Part shown: positions 8,282 through 17,930 of the stretch, piece after piece
Layout: every line of letters begins with the position of its first letter
How positions within the stretch are numbered: the stretch's first letter is position 1
Assembly (NCBI GenBank): GCA_963691885.1
Contig: OY829843.1
Span: forward strand, 4,898,001-4,962,000
Reading direction: 5' to 3'
Origin: G963691885 sp963691885
GTDB lineage: Bacteria; Pseudomonadota; Alphaproteobacteria; UBA8366; Aestuariispiraceae
Length of the DNA stretch: 64,000 bases
Translations under genes and position numbers: made by a program
The notes under the pieces: model-generated
What the model saw: the letters and a program-made list of their open reading frames with translations, nothing else
Told to the model about the DNA's origin: nothing
Databases searched by the model: none

Positions 8282-9130
8282 TTATCGACCGCCATCCCGC
8301 TTTGCCATAAAGGCGAGGCGTTCAAAGAGGTGGACATCCTGTTCGTTCTTCAACAAGGCCCCGTAAAGCGGTGGAATGGCCTTACCCGTCTCCTGCTCCC
8401 GCAGCGCCTCCGGCGGCACATCTTCGGCCACCAGCAATTTGATCCAGTCCAGCAGTTCCGAAGTCGATGGCCGTTTTTTGAGGCCTTTGACCTCCCTGAT
8501 ATCAAAAAATGCGGTCAGCGCCTCCCGCAACAGGGTCTTTTTGATATCCGGGAAATGGACATTGACGATATCTTCCATCACCTCGCGATCGGGAAACTGG
8601 ATAAAATGAAAGAAACACCGCCGCAAAAACGCATCTGGCAGTTCTTTTTCATTGTTTGACGTGATGATGACAATCGGTCGGTTGGCGGCACGAACGACCT
8701 CCTGGGTCTCATAGACATTGAACTCCATCCGGTCGAGCTCAAGCAGAAGGTCATTGGGAAACTCGATATCGGCCTTATCGATCTCATCGATCAACAGAAT
8801 GCAGGATTCTGGCGCCGTAAAAGCGTCCCACAATTTTCCGCGGATGATGTAGTTATTGATGTCATGGACCCGTTCATCACCAAGCTGGCTGTCCCGCAAC
8901 CGGCTGACCGCGTCATACTCGTAGAGACCTTGCTGGGCCCGGGTCGTGGATTTGATATGCCATTCGATGATGGACTTGTTCATCGCCTTTGCAACTTCAT
9001 GGGCAAGGACCGTCTTGCCGGTCCCCGGTTCCCCCTTGATCAAAAGCGGGCGTTGCAGCGTCACTGCCGCGTTTACCGCCACTTTCAGATCCTCTGTCGC
9101 AATATAATCGTCTGTACCCTCAAACCGCAT
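8282..9130 (-). CDS. MoxR-family AAA ATPase
   Basis: A 282-residue AAA+ ATPase. Walker A is GEPGTGKT, Walker B is ILLIDEIDKAD, and sensor 1 is IVIITSNNEKELPDAFLRR. MoxR ATPases usually act with VWA proteins as chaperones for enzyme complexes. The closest partner in the window is the CoxE-like protein at 3899-5077, about 3 kb away. ATG 9130 is chosen because the family alignment begins there (MRFEGTDDYIATEDL) and purine-rich GGGAAAGTAAGG precedes it. It lies downstream of the channel gene with a gap of about 110 bases. Confidence 0.9.
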   Translation of the reverse strand: MRFEGTDDYIATEDLKVAVNAAVTLQRPLLIKGEPGTGKTVLAHEVAKAMNKSIIEWHIKSTTRAQQGLYEYDAVSRLRDSQLGDERVHDINNYIIRGKLWDAFTAPESCILLIDEIDKADIEFPNDLLLELDRMEFNVYETQEVVRAANRPIVIITSNNEKELPDAFLRRCFFHFIQFPDREVMEDIVNVHFPDIKKTLLREALTAFFDIREVKGLKKRPSTSELLDWIKLLVAEDVPPEALREQETGKAIPPLYGALLKNEQDVHLFERLAFMAKRDGGR

Positions 9131-9241
9131 CGCCTTACTTTCCCGACCCGGAAGCGGACCGTCATAAACAAAACACAGGCGAACCCTATGGGCCGCAAGG
9201 GGGCGGTTCAAGAGGCAGTTTCGGGAGAGTGTTGACCGGGG

Positions 9242-10435
9242 TCAGGTTTGGCCTTCACCAAGATGCCAGTGATCGCGCCTTTGGGCCATCTCATGCACAT
9301 GATCGCGGATTTCCTGATGGGTTTCCATCAGATGATGGAAGGAGGCATTATCCAGAACCAAAAGGGATGTATCCGTCAGCGCGATGACAGAGGCTTTCAT
9401 GGCCCGACCACCGATCAGACCGGATTCTCCAAAGAACTCACCCGGCCCCAATTGCTCAACACCGGATTCAAGCTCAATCTCGATCATCCCGTTGACGATA
9501 AAAAACAGCGCCTCAGATCGCTCGCCCCGGCGCAGGATCATGTATCGCGCGGGGATCACCTGTGTCTTGAGATATTGGGCGATGGCACTGATTTCCAGCG
9601 CGCTTAACCCTTTGAAGGCAGGCACTGCAGAAACCAGTTCCCAGCTCACCCGAAAGGCCCGGCGGCGCAGCTCGTCACTGAAGGCAGACGCAAAAATACC
9701 GGTCCAGACCACGAAAAGACCGATGCCACTGATCATCACCAGACCACCGATCACGCGGCCAACTACGGTCACCGGCACCACATCGCCATAGCCGACCGTT
9801 GTCAGGGTCGCCATGGCCCACCACATCGATGCCGGAATGGATCCAAAGGCCTCCGGCTGAACCTTGTGCTCCGCCAGATAGATTGCTGTTGCGGATAAAT
9901 AGAGCGCGATCACCACGATCAGAAAGGCGGCCAGAAGCGTTCGGCCCTCACTTCGAAAAACAGACAAAATGATTTGAATAGCAACAGAATAGCGGGCGAT
10001 CTTAAGAATTCGAATCACCCTGACGACGCGCAACATGCGCAAATCGACACCGCCCCCGAACAGGATCAGTAACGCGACGGGCAAGAAAGCAATCAGGTCA
10101 ACGATCGCCATAGGGGTCAGCATATAGCGGATGCGCGCCATCACCGGTCCCTGCCCCTTGCGCATCGGGTCTTCAACGCTGAGCCATACCCGCGCCCCAT
10201 ATTCCACGGCAAAGATGATAACCGAGATCAGTTCAAAAACATCAAACGCGGTGCTGTAGCGCTGATAAAGATCCCCCATGCTTTCAAGGGTAACCGCCGC
10301 CACATTGGACAGGATCAAAACGATGAGCAGCCAGTCCACCCAGGTTGTGCGGGCGCCTGGATGGTCCCATCCTTCAAACAAGCGATAGAGGCGGGCGCGC
10401 CTTGTCAGTTTGCCATCCGGGTGATTGAGCGTCAT
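9242..10435 (-). CDS. Six-TM potassium channel with cNMP-binding-like domain
   Basis: A 397-residue membrane protein. It has S1-S4 (S4 with regularly spaced Arg: RMLRVVRVIRILKIAR), a pore loop with the K+ selectivity filter TTVGYGD, S6, and a C-terminal cyclic-nucleotide-binding-like beta roll (about residues 265-385, FFGESGLIGGRAMKASV). The layout is that of the MloK1 type. In the phosphate-binding cassette the usual Arg-Ser/Thr-Ala reads Met-Lys-Ala, so classical cNMP binding is uncertain. The start is ATG 10435 or GTG 10438. It sits 22 bases after alaS and probably shares its transcript. Confidence 0.88.
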   Translation of the reverse strand: MTLNHPDGKLTRRARLYRLFEGWDHPGARTTWVDWLLIVLILSNVAAVTLESMGDLYQRYSTAFDVFELISVIIFAVEYGARVWLSVEDPMRKGQGPVMARIRYMLTPMAIVDLIAFLPVALLILFGGGVDLRMLRVVRVIRILKIARYSVAIQIILSVFRSEGRTLLAAFLIVVIALYLSATAIYLAEHKVQPEAFGSIPASMWWAMATLTTVGYGDVVPVTVVGRVIGGLVMISGIGLFVVWTGIFASAFSDELRRRAFRVSWELVSAVPAFKGLSALEISAIAQYLKTQVIPARYMILRRGERSEALFFIVNGMIEIELESGVEQLGPGEFFGESGLIGGRAMKASVIALTDTSLLVLDNASFHHLMETHQEIRDHVHEMAQRRDHWHLGEGQT

Positions 10436-10457
10436 CACACCAGCGGCCCATTACGGA

Positions 10458-13112
10458 TCAGGCGCTGAGCGCAGAGGCAATCGCCTCAATCGCCTGTTTC
10501 GCCATCGCACCGTCAGGACCACCGGCCTGGGCCATATCAGGACGACCACCGCCACCTTTACCACCCATCTCGACGGATCCTGTCTGAACCAGGGTTACGG
10601 CGCTGAATCGCTCCGTCAGGTCATCGGTTACCCCGACGACGATAGAGGCCTTTCCGTCATTGACCGCAACCACCGCAACGACGCCGGAACCCACCTGACC
10701 CTTCATCTGGTCCACCAGCGGTTTCAACTCTTTCGCAGGCACACCATCCAGTACGCGAGAGGCAAATTTGACGCCCCCTATATCCCGTGCTTCCGGTCCC
10801 CCGGCACCCTCACCGCCGCCACCGGCAGCCAGTTTACGGCGCAGGTCGGATACTTCCCGCTCCAGCTTCTTGCGCTCTTCCATCAAGGAAACGACGCGGG
10901 CGGGGACATCCGCAGGCGCGGTCTTCAGGGCCGCAGCGGCAGAGGCCAAGTTTTGTTCCTGCTGACGCGCATGATCCAGGACCGCTTCACCGGTCAGGCA
11001 TTCAACACGGCGGACACCGGCGGCCACGGCGCTTTCCGACACAATCCGGAACGATCCGATATCACCGGTACGGCGGACATGGGTTCCGCCGCATAGCTCC
11101 GTCGAATAGACATGTCCGGACGCTTCCGGCAGCCCCATGGAGACGACCCGGACCTCCTCTCCATATTTCTCGCCAAAGAGCGCGAGGGCACCCGCCTCTA
11201 CAGCGGCTTCCGGTGTCATCAATCGGGTTGTGACATCAGCATTTCCGCGAACCTGTTCGTTTACGATCTGCTCGACAGCGGAAATCTCTTCAGCCGACAT
11301 GGGTTTTGGATGGGCAAAGTCAAAACGCATGCTCATCTCGGAGACGAGTGAGCCCTTTTGCGTGACATGGTCACCCAGCACGCGACGCAGCGCCTCATGC
11401 AAAAGATGCGTGACGGAGTGGTTCGACCGCAGACGGGTTCGCCTGACATGGTCAACATCCATATCCAGCGCATCACCTACGCGGATTTCTCCACCGTCCA
11501 GAGAACCGATATGCAGGATAAGGCCATCCACCTTTCGCTGGGCATCGGTCACCGTAAAGACCGCCCCGTTGGCTGAGGCCAGACGCCCGGTATCCCCCAC
11601 CTGACCGCCGGATTCACCATAAAACGGGGTCTGGTTGGCCAGAATGATCGCCTCTTCACCGGGTTTCAGGGTGTCGACCTTGGCACCGTCCTTGACGATG
11701 GCAGCCACAACACCTTCCGCGCGTTCGGTGCCATAGCCCAGGAATTCGCTGGACCCGACCTCTTCCTTCAGGCCGAACCAGATCGCCTCTGTCGCAGCAT
11801 CACCGGAACCGGACCAGTTGGCACGGGCCTTGGCGCGCTGCTCTTCCATCGCAGTGTTGAAACCCTCGGTATCCACGCTGCGACCCTGGCCCCGCAAAAT
11901 ATCCTGGGTCAGATCAAGCGGGAAGCCATAGGTGTCGTAAAGCGTAAAGGCCATGCGGCCATCCAGATCCACACCCTCACCCAGACGATCCGTCTCTTCC
12001 GAAAGCAGCCGCAATCCACGATCCAGCGTTGCCTTGAACCGGGTCTCTTCCAGTTTGAGAGTCTCGGTAATCAGCGGCTCGGCGCGAACCAACTCACCGA
12101 AATGCTGACCCATCATGCGGGTAAGTGTAGGCACCATCTTATAGATAACCGGTTCCTGAGCGCCCAAAAGATGTGCGTGGCGCATCGCGCGGCGCATGAT
12201 CCGGCGCAGGACATATCCCCGGCCTTCGTTCGACGGCAGCACGCCATCGGCGATCAGAAAGGCGCTGGATCGCAAATGATCGGAAATCACCTTGTGACTG
12301 GCGGCACGATCTCCATCGGGATCCGTGTTAGTCAGGTCGGCCGAGGTTTCAATAATGCTGCGCATCAGATCGATTTCGTAATTGTCATGCTTGCCCTGCA
12401 TAACGGCGGTGATGCGTTCCAGTCCCATGCCTGTATCAATCGAGGGGCGCGGCAGGTTCACCCGCTCCCCCGGTGCCAGTTGTTCATACTGCATGAAGAC
12501 AAGGTTCCAGATCTCGATGAACCGGTCACCGTCTTCGTCCGGAGATCCTGGTGGCCCGCCCGGAATATGATCACCATGATCGTAAAAAATCTCGGAACAG
12601 GGACCGCAGGGTCCTGTGTCACCCATCTGCCAGAAATTATCCGAAGTCGCGATGCGAATGATCTTGTCATCACTCAGTCCGGCGATCTTTTTCCATAGGC
12701 CGGCTGCCTCATCATCATCGGCGTAAACTGTTACCAGAAGTCGGTCCTTGGGCAGGCCATATTCCCCGGTGATCAGGTTCCAGGCCAGTTCAATCGCCTG
12801 ATCCTTGAAATAGTCACCAAAGGAAAAGTTCCCCAGCATCTCAAAAAATGTGTGGTGACGGGCCGTGTAACCGACATTTTCAAGATCGTTATGCTTGCCG
12901 CCGGCACGCACACATTTCTGGGACGTCACCGCACGGACATAGTCGCGCTCTTCCTGGCCGGTGAAGACGTTCTTGAACTGCACCATGCCCGCATTTGTGA
13001 ACATCAATGTCGGGTCATTGCGCGGCACAAGCGGCGAAGATGACACGACTTCATGTCCTGCATTTGCAAAGAAATCGAGAAAACCCGAGCGGATTTCATT
13101 GGCGGTGGTCAT
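10458..13112 (-). CDS. alaS: Alanyl-tRNA synthetase
   Basis: This class II synthetase charges tRNA-Ala. At 884 residues it is the usual length. Motif 1-type start EIRSGFLDFFANAGHEVV, the editing-domain zinc ligands HSVTHLLHEAL and CGGTHVRRTGDIG, and the C-Ala domain with GGGGRPDMAQAGG are all present. ATG 13112 has AGGA eight bases upstream. The in-frame TTG at 13127 does not. The gene follows recA, separated by a terminator, an order common in alphaproteobacteria. The downstream channel gene is close. Confidence 0.97.
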   Translation of the reverse strand: MTTANEIRSGFLDFFANAGHEVVSSSPLVPRNDPTLMFTNAGMVQFKNVFTGQEERDYVRAVTSQKCVRAGGKHNDLENVGYTARHHTFFEMLGNFSFGDYFKDQAIELAWNLITGEYGLPKDRLLVTVYADDDEAAGLWKKIAGLSDDKIIRIATSDNFWQMGDTGPCGPCSEIFYDHGDHIPGGPPGSPDEDGDRFIEIWNLVFMQYEQLAPGERVNLPRPSIDTGMGLERITAVMQGKHDNYEIDLMRSIIETSADLTNTDPDGDRAASHKVISDHLRSSAFLIADGVLPSNEGRGYVLRRIMRRAMRHAHLLGAQEPVIYKMVPTLTRMMGQHFGELVRAEPLITETLKLEETRFKATLDRGLRLLSEETDRLGEGVDLDGRMAFTLYDTYGFPLDLTQDILRGQGRSVDTEGFNTAMEEQRAKARANWSGSGDAATEAIWFGLKEEVGSSEFLGYGTERAEGVVAAIVKDGAKVDTLKPGEEAIILANQTPFYGESGGQVGDTGRLASANGAVFTVTDAQRKVDGLILHIGSLDGGEIRVGDALDMDVDHVRRTRLRSNHSVTHLLHEALRRVLGDHVTQKGSLVSEMSMRFDFAHPKPMSAEEISAVEQIVNEQVRGNADVTTRLMTPEAAVEAGALALFGEKYGEEVRVVSMGLPEASGHVYSTELCGGTHVRRTGDIGSFRIVSESAVAAGVRRVECLTGEAVLDHARQQEQNLASAAAALKTAPADVPARVVSLMEERKKLEREVSDLRRKLAAGGGGEGAGGPEARDIGGVKFASRVLDGVPAKELKPLVDQMKGQVGSGVVAVVAVNDGKASIVVGVTDDLTERFSAVTLVQTGSVEMGGKGGGGRPDMAQAGGPDGAMAKQAIEAIASALSA

Positions 13113-13270
13113 GATACAATCCTGCAATTATACGCTTTTTGTTACTATAGTTCCGGAACGCCCTATTTCACGCTTTCCGGCAGGAAGCTTTACCTAGCGC
13201 GCCACCCGGGCGATGTCCAGAATCAGCTGATTTCATCCGTAGTTCGCAGGCGCTTTAGGAAAGACTTCAG

Positions 13271-13303
13271 TCAAAAAAGAAGGGGCACCCACCTGGATGC
13301 CCC
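13271..13303 (-). terminator. recA terminator
   Basis: On the minus strand GGGGCA pairs with TGCCCC around a 10-base loop, followed by a T-rich run that includes six T. It lies about 25 bases after the recA stop, so alaS must have its own promoter or rely on read-through. Confidence 0.8.
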
Positions 13304-13328
13304 GTCAGTTCTCTTAATTGGCTTTGCG

Positions 13329-14429
13329 TTAGCCTTGAGGGTCATCCTTTGGCGACAATTCTGCTTCCGCCGCTTCCTCCCCATCAGGACCTTCCAGCAT
13401 TGCGCTGTCCAGAACACCGGCTTTTTCGCGAATCTTGCGTTCAATTTCTTCAGCAATGCTGGGGTTTTCGCGCATGAATGTCTTGGCGTTCTCCCGCCCC
13501 TGACCAATCCGCTGGGATCCGTAGGAGAACCAGGCGCCAGACTTGTCAACAATCCCCGCATTCACACCAAGGTCGAGGAGCTCACCCATTTTGGAGACGC
13601 CTTCCCCATACATGATGTCAAACTCAACCTGCCGGAACGGGGGTGCCACCTTGTTTTTGACGACCTTGACGCGAGTCTGATTCCCAACCACCTCGTCACG
13701 GTCCTTGATCTGACCGATACGGCGAATATCCAGGCGCACTGAGGCATAGAATTTGAGCGCGTTTCCGCCCGTCGTCGTTTCTGGCGAGCCAAACATGACA
13801 CCGATCTTCATCCGGATCTGGTTGATGAAGATCACCATACAATTGGTACGGTTGATCGACCCGGTCAGTTTCCGCAAGGCCTGGCTCATCAACCGGGCCT
13901 GGAGGCCGACATGGGTATCCCCCATCTCCCCCTCCAACTCCGCCCGCGGCACGAGGGCCGCAACAGAATCAACCACCAGCACATCGATGGCACCGGAGCG
14001 AACCAGTGTATCGGCAATTTCCAGCGCCTGCTCACCCGTGTCGGGTTGGGAAATCAGCAGGTCATCGACATCAACGCCCAGTTTCTTCGCATAAACCGGG
14101 TCGAGAGCATGTTCCGCATCAACGAAGGCACAGGTACCGCCCTTTTTCTGGGCTTCGGCCAGGACATGCAGCGCAAGCGTGGTTTTACCAGAACTTTCCG
14201 GCCCGAAGATTTCGATAATCCGGCCCTTTGGCAGCCCCCCGATCCCGAGCGCAATATCAAGTCCCAGAGACCCTGTCGGAACCTCTTCAATATCAAGCGC
14301 CTGTTGCTGGCCAAGGCGCATTATCGATCCCTTGCCATACGCCCGTTCAATCTGTCCCAAGGCCGCTTCAAGGGCCTTGTTCTTGTCCATTTCGCCTTTG
14401 CCTACCAACTTCAGAGCCGCCTGTGTCAT
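13329..14429 (-). CDS. recA: Recombinase A
   Basis: The DNA strand-exchange protein and co-protease of the SOS response, 366 residues. Walker A is GPESSGKTT, and the text shows LVVDSVAALVPRAELEGEMG and the L2 region IGVMFGSPETTTGGNALKF. ATG 14429 has AAGGGA eight bases upstream. The longer in-frame extension to 14507 runs through the promoter and is not coding. It carries an SOS box in its promoter and a terminator behind it. Confidence 0.98.
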   Translation of the reverse strand: MTQAALKLVGKGEMDKNKALEAALGQIERAYGKGSIMRLGQQQALDIEEVPTGSLGLDIALGIGGLPKGRIIEIFGPESSGKTTLALHVLAEAQKKGGTCAFVDAEHALDPVYAKKLGVDVDDLLISQPDTGEQALEIADTLVRSGAIDVLVVDSVAALVPRAELEGEMGDTHVGLQARLMSQALRKLTGSINRTNCMVIFINQIRMKIGVMFGSPETTTGGNALKFYASVRLDIRRIGQIKDRDEVVGNQTRVKVVKNKVAPPFRQVEFDIMYGEGVSKMGELLDLGVNAGIVDKSGAWFSYGSQRIGQGRENAKTFMRENPSIAEEIERKIREKAGVLDSAMLEGPDGEEAAEAELSPKDDPQG

Positions 14430-14479
14430 TAGAGTGTCCCTTCTTCTGTCATACACGCCATCGCCATGCAATTGACCCC

Positions 14480-14507
14480 AATGTACACTTTTTGTTCCAT
14501 TCTTCAA
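14480..14507 (-). promoter_or_regulatory. recA promoter
   Basis: On the minus strand TTGAAG (14507-14502) and TACATT (14485-14480) are separated by 16 bases. It lies directly after the SOS box, and the leader to ATG is about 45 bases. Confidence 0.55.
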
Positions 14508-14522
14508 GTTCTATTTTTGTTC
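14508..14522 (-). promoter_or_regulatory. SOS box (LexA site) of recA
   Basis: GAACAAAAATAGAAC on the minus strand (GTTC-N7-GTTC on the plus strand) is the alphaproteobacterial LexA consensus. It touches the -35 box, so LexA bound here would block recA transcription. Confidence 0.85.
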
Positions 14523-14659
14523 TCTATAAACACCTGATTTCACGGTATTTTCCAGATTTGTTCTCAAAAAAATCGCAATTTAGCGTGTTCTTACGAGCAG
14601 GAAAGACACGATCCGGATTCTGGGGAATACGAATCGGCTTCGGCCATTTTGGCCATAGT

Positions 14660-16756
14660 TCAATCCGTTGAAATCGCCATTTTCACCTTGGCCGCAAGCT
14701 GCTTGAGACTGAACGGCTTGGCGAGGAAATAGACCTGCGGCAATTCCATCACTTCTTTTGCGGCGGTTTCCTGCGTGTAGCCTGAAATACAGATGATCCG
14801 CAGATCCGGCACCATATTGCGCGCGTGATGGATGAGCGTCGCCCCATCCATTTCCGGCATCATCATATCGGTGATCATAAGGTCGAATTTGTGCTCGTTC
14901 AGGATTTCGACCGCAGCCGTGCCTGTGCGCGCCTCTGTCACGACATATCCTTTGTTGCGAAGCGCCCGGGCACTGAACATGCGCACCGGGTCCTCATCCT
15001 CCACAAGCAGAATATCCCCGCCGCCTGTTACGTCGTCGCTGCTGCCTGAAACCGATTTCTCCTCTTCAACATCCGCACCATGGGGAGCGGCCTGCGGCAT
15101 ATAGAGCGTAAAGGTCGTGCCTGTCTCACCCTTTGCAAGGTCGGTGTTGCTCTCGACGGAAACAAACCCGTTCATCTGTTTCATGCTTCCATAAACCATG
15201 GAGAGCCCCAATCCCGTCCCGGCCCCAATCTCTTTTGTCGTGAAGAAAGGGTCAAAGATCTTGTCAATGATATCGGCGGGAATACCGGTGCCTGAGTCGG
15301 AAATACGGATTGTCACATAGGATCCCATCGGCGCCGGTTCGCCGCCCAGCAGCGTCGCATTGGCGACATCCTGCATGCCGGTTTCTATGCGCAACTCACC
15401 ATTTGTTTCCATCGCATCGCGCGCGTTCACAGCCAGATTGATGACAATTTGTTCCAACTGGCTTTGGTCAGCGCGCACAAGCCCCAATTCCTGCCCATGG
15501 TTCAGGGTCAGTTGAACATTGTCGCCCAGAACTCGCCGCATGAGCGAGGTGATATCAGCCAGAACATCGGTGATGTTCATGAGTTTCGGTTGCAGAGGCT
15601 GTTGCCGGGAAAACGCAAGCAACTGCCGGACAAGACGCGCCGCCCGTTTCGCATTCTGGGTTATTTGCATGACATCAGCAAAGGTCTCTTCCCCTTGATG
15701 ATGACGCTGCAGGACAAGATCAGAGAAACCCATGATCGCGGTCAGCATGTTGTTGAAATCATGGGCGACACCGCCGGCCAGTTGACCAAGCGCCTGCATC
15801 TTTTGGGACTGCGCAAATTGCTGTTCAAGGCGTCGACGCTCTGTCGCATCAACTGCGTGTATGAGAACGCTGCCATGGGACTCGACGCCTCGTGGAGCAG
15901 CCTGCACCCCGTGAATCGTGACGGTCGTTCCTTGTCGGCCCACGGGCTCAAGGTCGAGTGGGGCAGCCCCCCCCTGCTCTGCCATTGTGTAACGCAGGAA
16001 GTCATGAATGCTCTCGCGGTCATTGACCTCAAACAAAACGCTGAATTGTTTCCCGACCAGGTCTTCGTCGCCAACCAGTGCCCGAAAACTTGCATTCGCC
16101 TCGAGGACCTCAAACTCCGTGTTTAACAGCAACAAGCCAAAGGGCGCCTGTTCCAGGGCACGGGTCAAAAGGACAAGGCGCTCTTCCTGCTGTGCCAGAC
16201 GCGTGTGAACCTCGCTGATATCCTGCAACGCCCAGAGAATTTGTCCGTCACCAGCCGCCTGGATTTCCAGGCGAAAAACAGAGCCCGAACCACTTTGCCG
16301 AAGATCCTGCTGCTGCGCCTGCCCCGCTGCTGCGCGTGCCGCCAACTCATGCAAGCTGTCAACAACGACAGATGAACCGTTCAGTGCCTCAAACCGTGCC
16401 GAAATAAGGCGTGGAACGTCGATGGTGGACGGCTCTGCATCTTCCCCAATGATCGAGACAAAACGTTTGTTCGTATGCAGGACACGGCTAGCGACCTGAT
16501 CATCGGTACCACGCTGCTCAACCGCAACGCCATCACCGATGTGATCGAGTATATCCCGACTGATTACTCCCTTTTCAGAGGCCGTGTCCTTGCCTGCCCC
16601 GCCCCCGGTAAAATGAGCCGCAAAGAACAATGCGGCCGCTATCATGATGGAAATCGCAATGATCGGCGCAGCAACCCCTGCCTGAAACAGAAGGCCGCCC
16701 AGTATTCCGCAACCGGCACACAAAAAAACCCAGGATAGGGGAGAGATCGCCCTCAT
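14660..16756 (-). CDS. cckA: Hybrid sensor histidine kinase, CckA type
   Basis: A 698-residue membrane kinase. Two TM segments (residues about 5-45) are followed by PAS-like regions, a dimerisation domain with the phospho-His in LAGGVAHDFNNMLTAIMGFS, an ATPase domain (NLAVNARDAM; DSGTGIPADIIDKIFDPFF; GTGLGLSMVYG) and a receiver domain with the acceptor Asp in LMITDMMMPEMDGATLI. In alphaproteobacteria CckA feeds the ChpT-CtrA relay that controls cell cycle and motility. The match here is strong around the H-box. The start at 16756 avoids a 38-base overlap with flhB. Position between flhB and recA fits a link to flagellar control. Confidence 0.88.
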   Translation of the reverse strand: MRAISPLSWVFLCAGCGILGGLLFQAGVAAPIIAISIMIAAALFFAAHFTGGGAGKDTASEKGVISRDILDHIGDGVAVEQRGTDDQVASRVLHTNKRFVSIIGEDAEPSTIDVPRLISARFEALNGSSVVVDSLHELAARAAAGQAQQQDLRQSGSGSVFRLEIQAAGDGQILWALQDISEVHTRLAQQEERLVLLTRALEQAPFGLLLLNTEFEVLEANASFRALVGDEDLVGKQFSVLFEVNDRESIHDFLRYTMAEQGGAAPLDLEPVGRQGTTVTIHGVQAAPRGVESHGSVLIHAVDATERRRLEQQFAQSQKMQALGQLAGGVAHDFNNMLTAIMGFSDLVLQRHHQGEETFADVMQITQNAKRAARLVRQLLAFSRQQPLQPKLMNITDVLADITSLMRRVLGDNVQLTLNHGQELGLVRADQSQLEQIVINLAVNARDAMETNGELRIETGMQDVANATLLGGEPAPMGSYVTIRISDSGTGIPADIIDKIFDPFFTTKEIGAGTGLGLSMVYGSMKQMNGFVSVESNTDLAKGETGTTFTLYMPQAAPHGADVEEEKSVSGSSDDVTGGGDILLVEDEDPVRMFSARALRNKGYVVTEARTGTAAVEILNEHKFDLMITDMMMPEMDGATLIHHARNMVPDLRIICISGYTQETAAKEVMELPQVYFLAKPFSLKQLAAKVKMAISTD

Positions 16757-16781
16757 TTTTAGCACCCGATCCCCGTGATGA

Positions 16782-17855
16782 TCACCCTGGCATCCCTCTG
16801 TTCTGCAGGCCCCAGACATAGCTGATCACTTCCGCGACCGCCTTGTAGTGCTCTTCTGGAACGGTCTGATCCAGTTCACAGGACGCGAACAGGACCCTTG
16901 CTAGCGGGGGGTTTTCGACAATCGGAATTTCGTGCTCGGTTGCGATATCACGGATGCGCTTTGCTACCAGATCTGCACCTTTGGCGACCATAACGGGCGC
17001 ATCCATCGTTTCAGGCTTGTATGACAGCGCACAGGCAAAATGGGTCGGGTTGGTGATCACGACATCTGCATCGGGCACCGCCTGCATCATACGGCGCCTG
17101 GCCCGTTCCATCCGGATCTGGCGCAAGCGGCTTTTGACCTGGGGGTCACCTTCCTGGTTCTTGAATTCTTCCTTCACTTCCTGCTTGGTCATACGCAATT
17201 GTTTGCGATGCTGCATGCGCTGGAAAAAGATATCGAAAACCATGATGGCAAACAGAATGGCCAGAACACCGGCCAGGATCCGTAGAATCAGGATGAGGAT
17301 TTCATCAAGATAATCCTGTATTTCCAATTGGGGCAGAATATCCAGCCGATTGAATTCGGGTACAATCAGGATGATCCCGATAACCGCTACGACGGTAAGT
17401 TTCAGAAGGTCCTTGATGAAATCCACATAGGTTTTCATCGTTATATATTTCTTGGCACCACTGAGCGGGCTGATCTTGTTCAGCTTTGGCTTCATCGTCT
17501 CAACAGTGATCAGCCAGCCGTTCTGCGCGATAAAACCAGACGCCGCCAAAAGCGTGAAGAGGAACAGCGGCAGGGCCATGATCAGCAGGATATCCATGAG
17601 CAAGCCAGTCATGGTGGCGCCGAATTCCTGTTGACTGAACAGGAGCGAATGAGGCTGCTCAACGAACAAGAAAATCGCATCAGAGATGCCTGACATCACC
17701 GATGGTGCCAGAAAGATCAGCATAATGCTGGTCCCGAATAACATGATCCAGGTCGGAACTTCCCTACTCGTTGGCAGCTGGCCCTTGCGCCGCGCATCGG
17801 CCAACCGTTTGCCGGTTGGTTCCTCAGTTTTGGATTCCGGGTCGTTGTCAGCCAC
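16782..17855 (-). CDS. flhB: Flagellar export apparatus switch protein FlhB
   Basis: An inner-membrane protein of the flagellar type III export gate that switches substrate class. It has 357 residues with four TM helices and a cytoplasmic domain with the autocleavage motif in VVITNPTHFACALSY. The N-terminus SKTEEPTGKRLADARRKGQL is typical. The start is GTG at 17855 with AAGGG eight bases upstream. It is the distal flagellar gene of a minus-strand group with fliR and fliQ. A separate FlhB C-domain gene is at 20722-21066. Confidence 0.97.
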   Translation of the reverse strand: MADNDPESKTEEPTGKRLADARRKGQLPTSREVPTWIMLFGTSIMLIFLAPSVMSGISDAIFLFVEQPHSLLFSQQEFGATMTGLLMDILLIMALPLFLFTLLAASGFIAQNGWLITVETMKPKLNKISPLSGAKKYITMKTYVDFIKDLLKLTVVAVIGIILIVPEFNRLDILPQLEIQDYLDEILILILRILAGVLAILFAIMVFDIFFQRMQHRKQLRMTKQEVKEEFKNQEGDPQVKSRLRQIRMERARRRMMQAVPDADVVITNPTHFACALSYKPETMDAPVMVAKGADLVAKRIRDIATEHEIPIVENPPLARVLFASCELDQTVPEEHYKAVAEVISYVWGLQNRGMPG

Positions 17856-17930
17856 CTGGCATACCCTTCAAACGCGCTCGCATAATTGCCCTGATGATAA
17901 GAGCAAACTGATTAATAACTACTTGCTATT

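Noticed and set aside
10425..11096. A 223-residue plus-strand open frame over alaS
   Set aside because: It overlies the C-terminal part of a full alanyl-tRNA synthetase and shows no domain.
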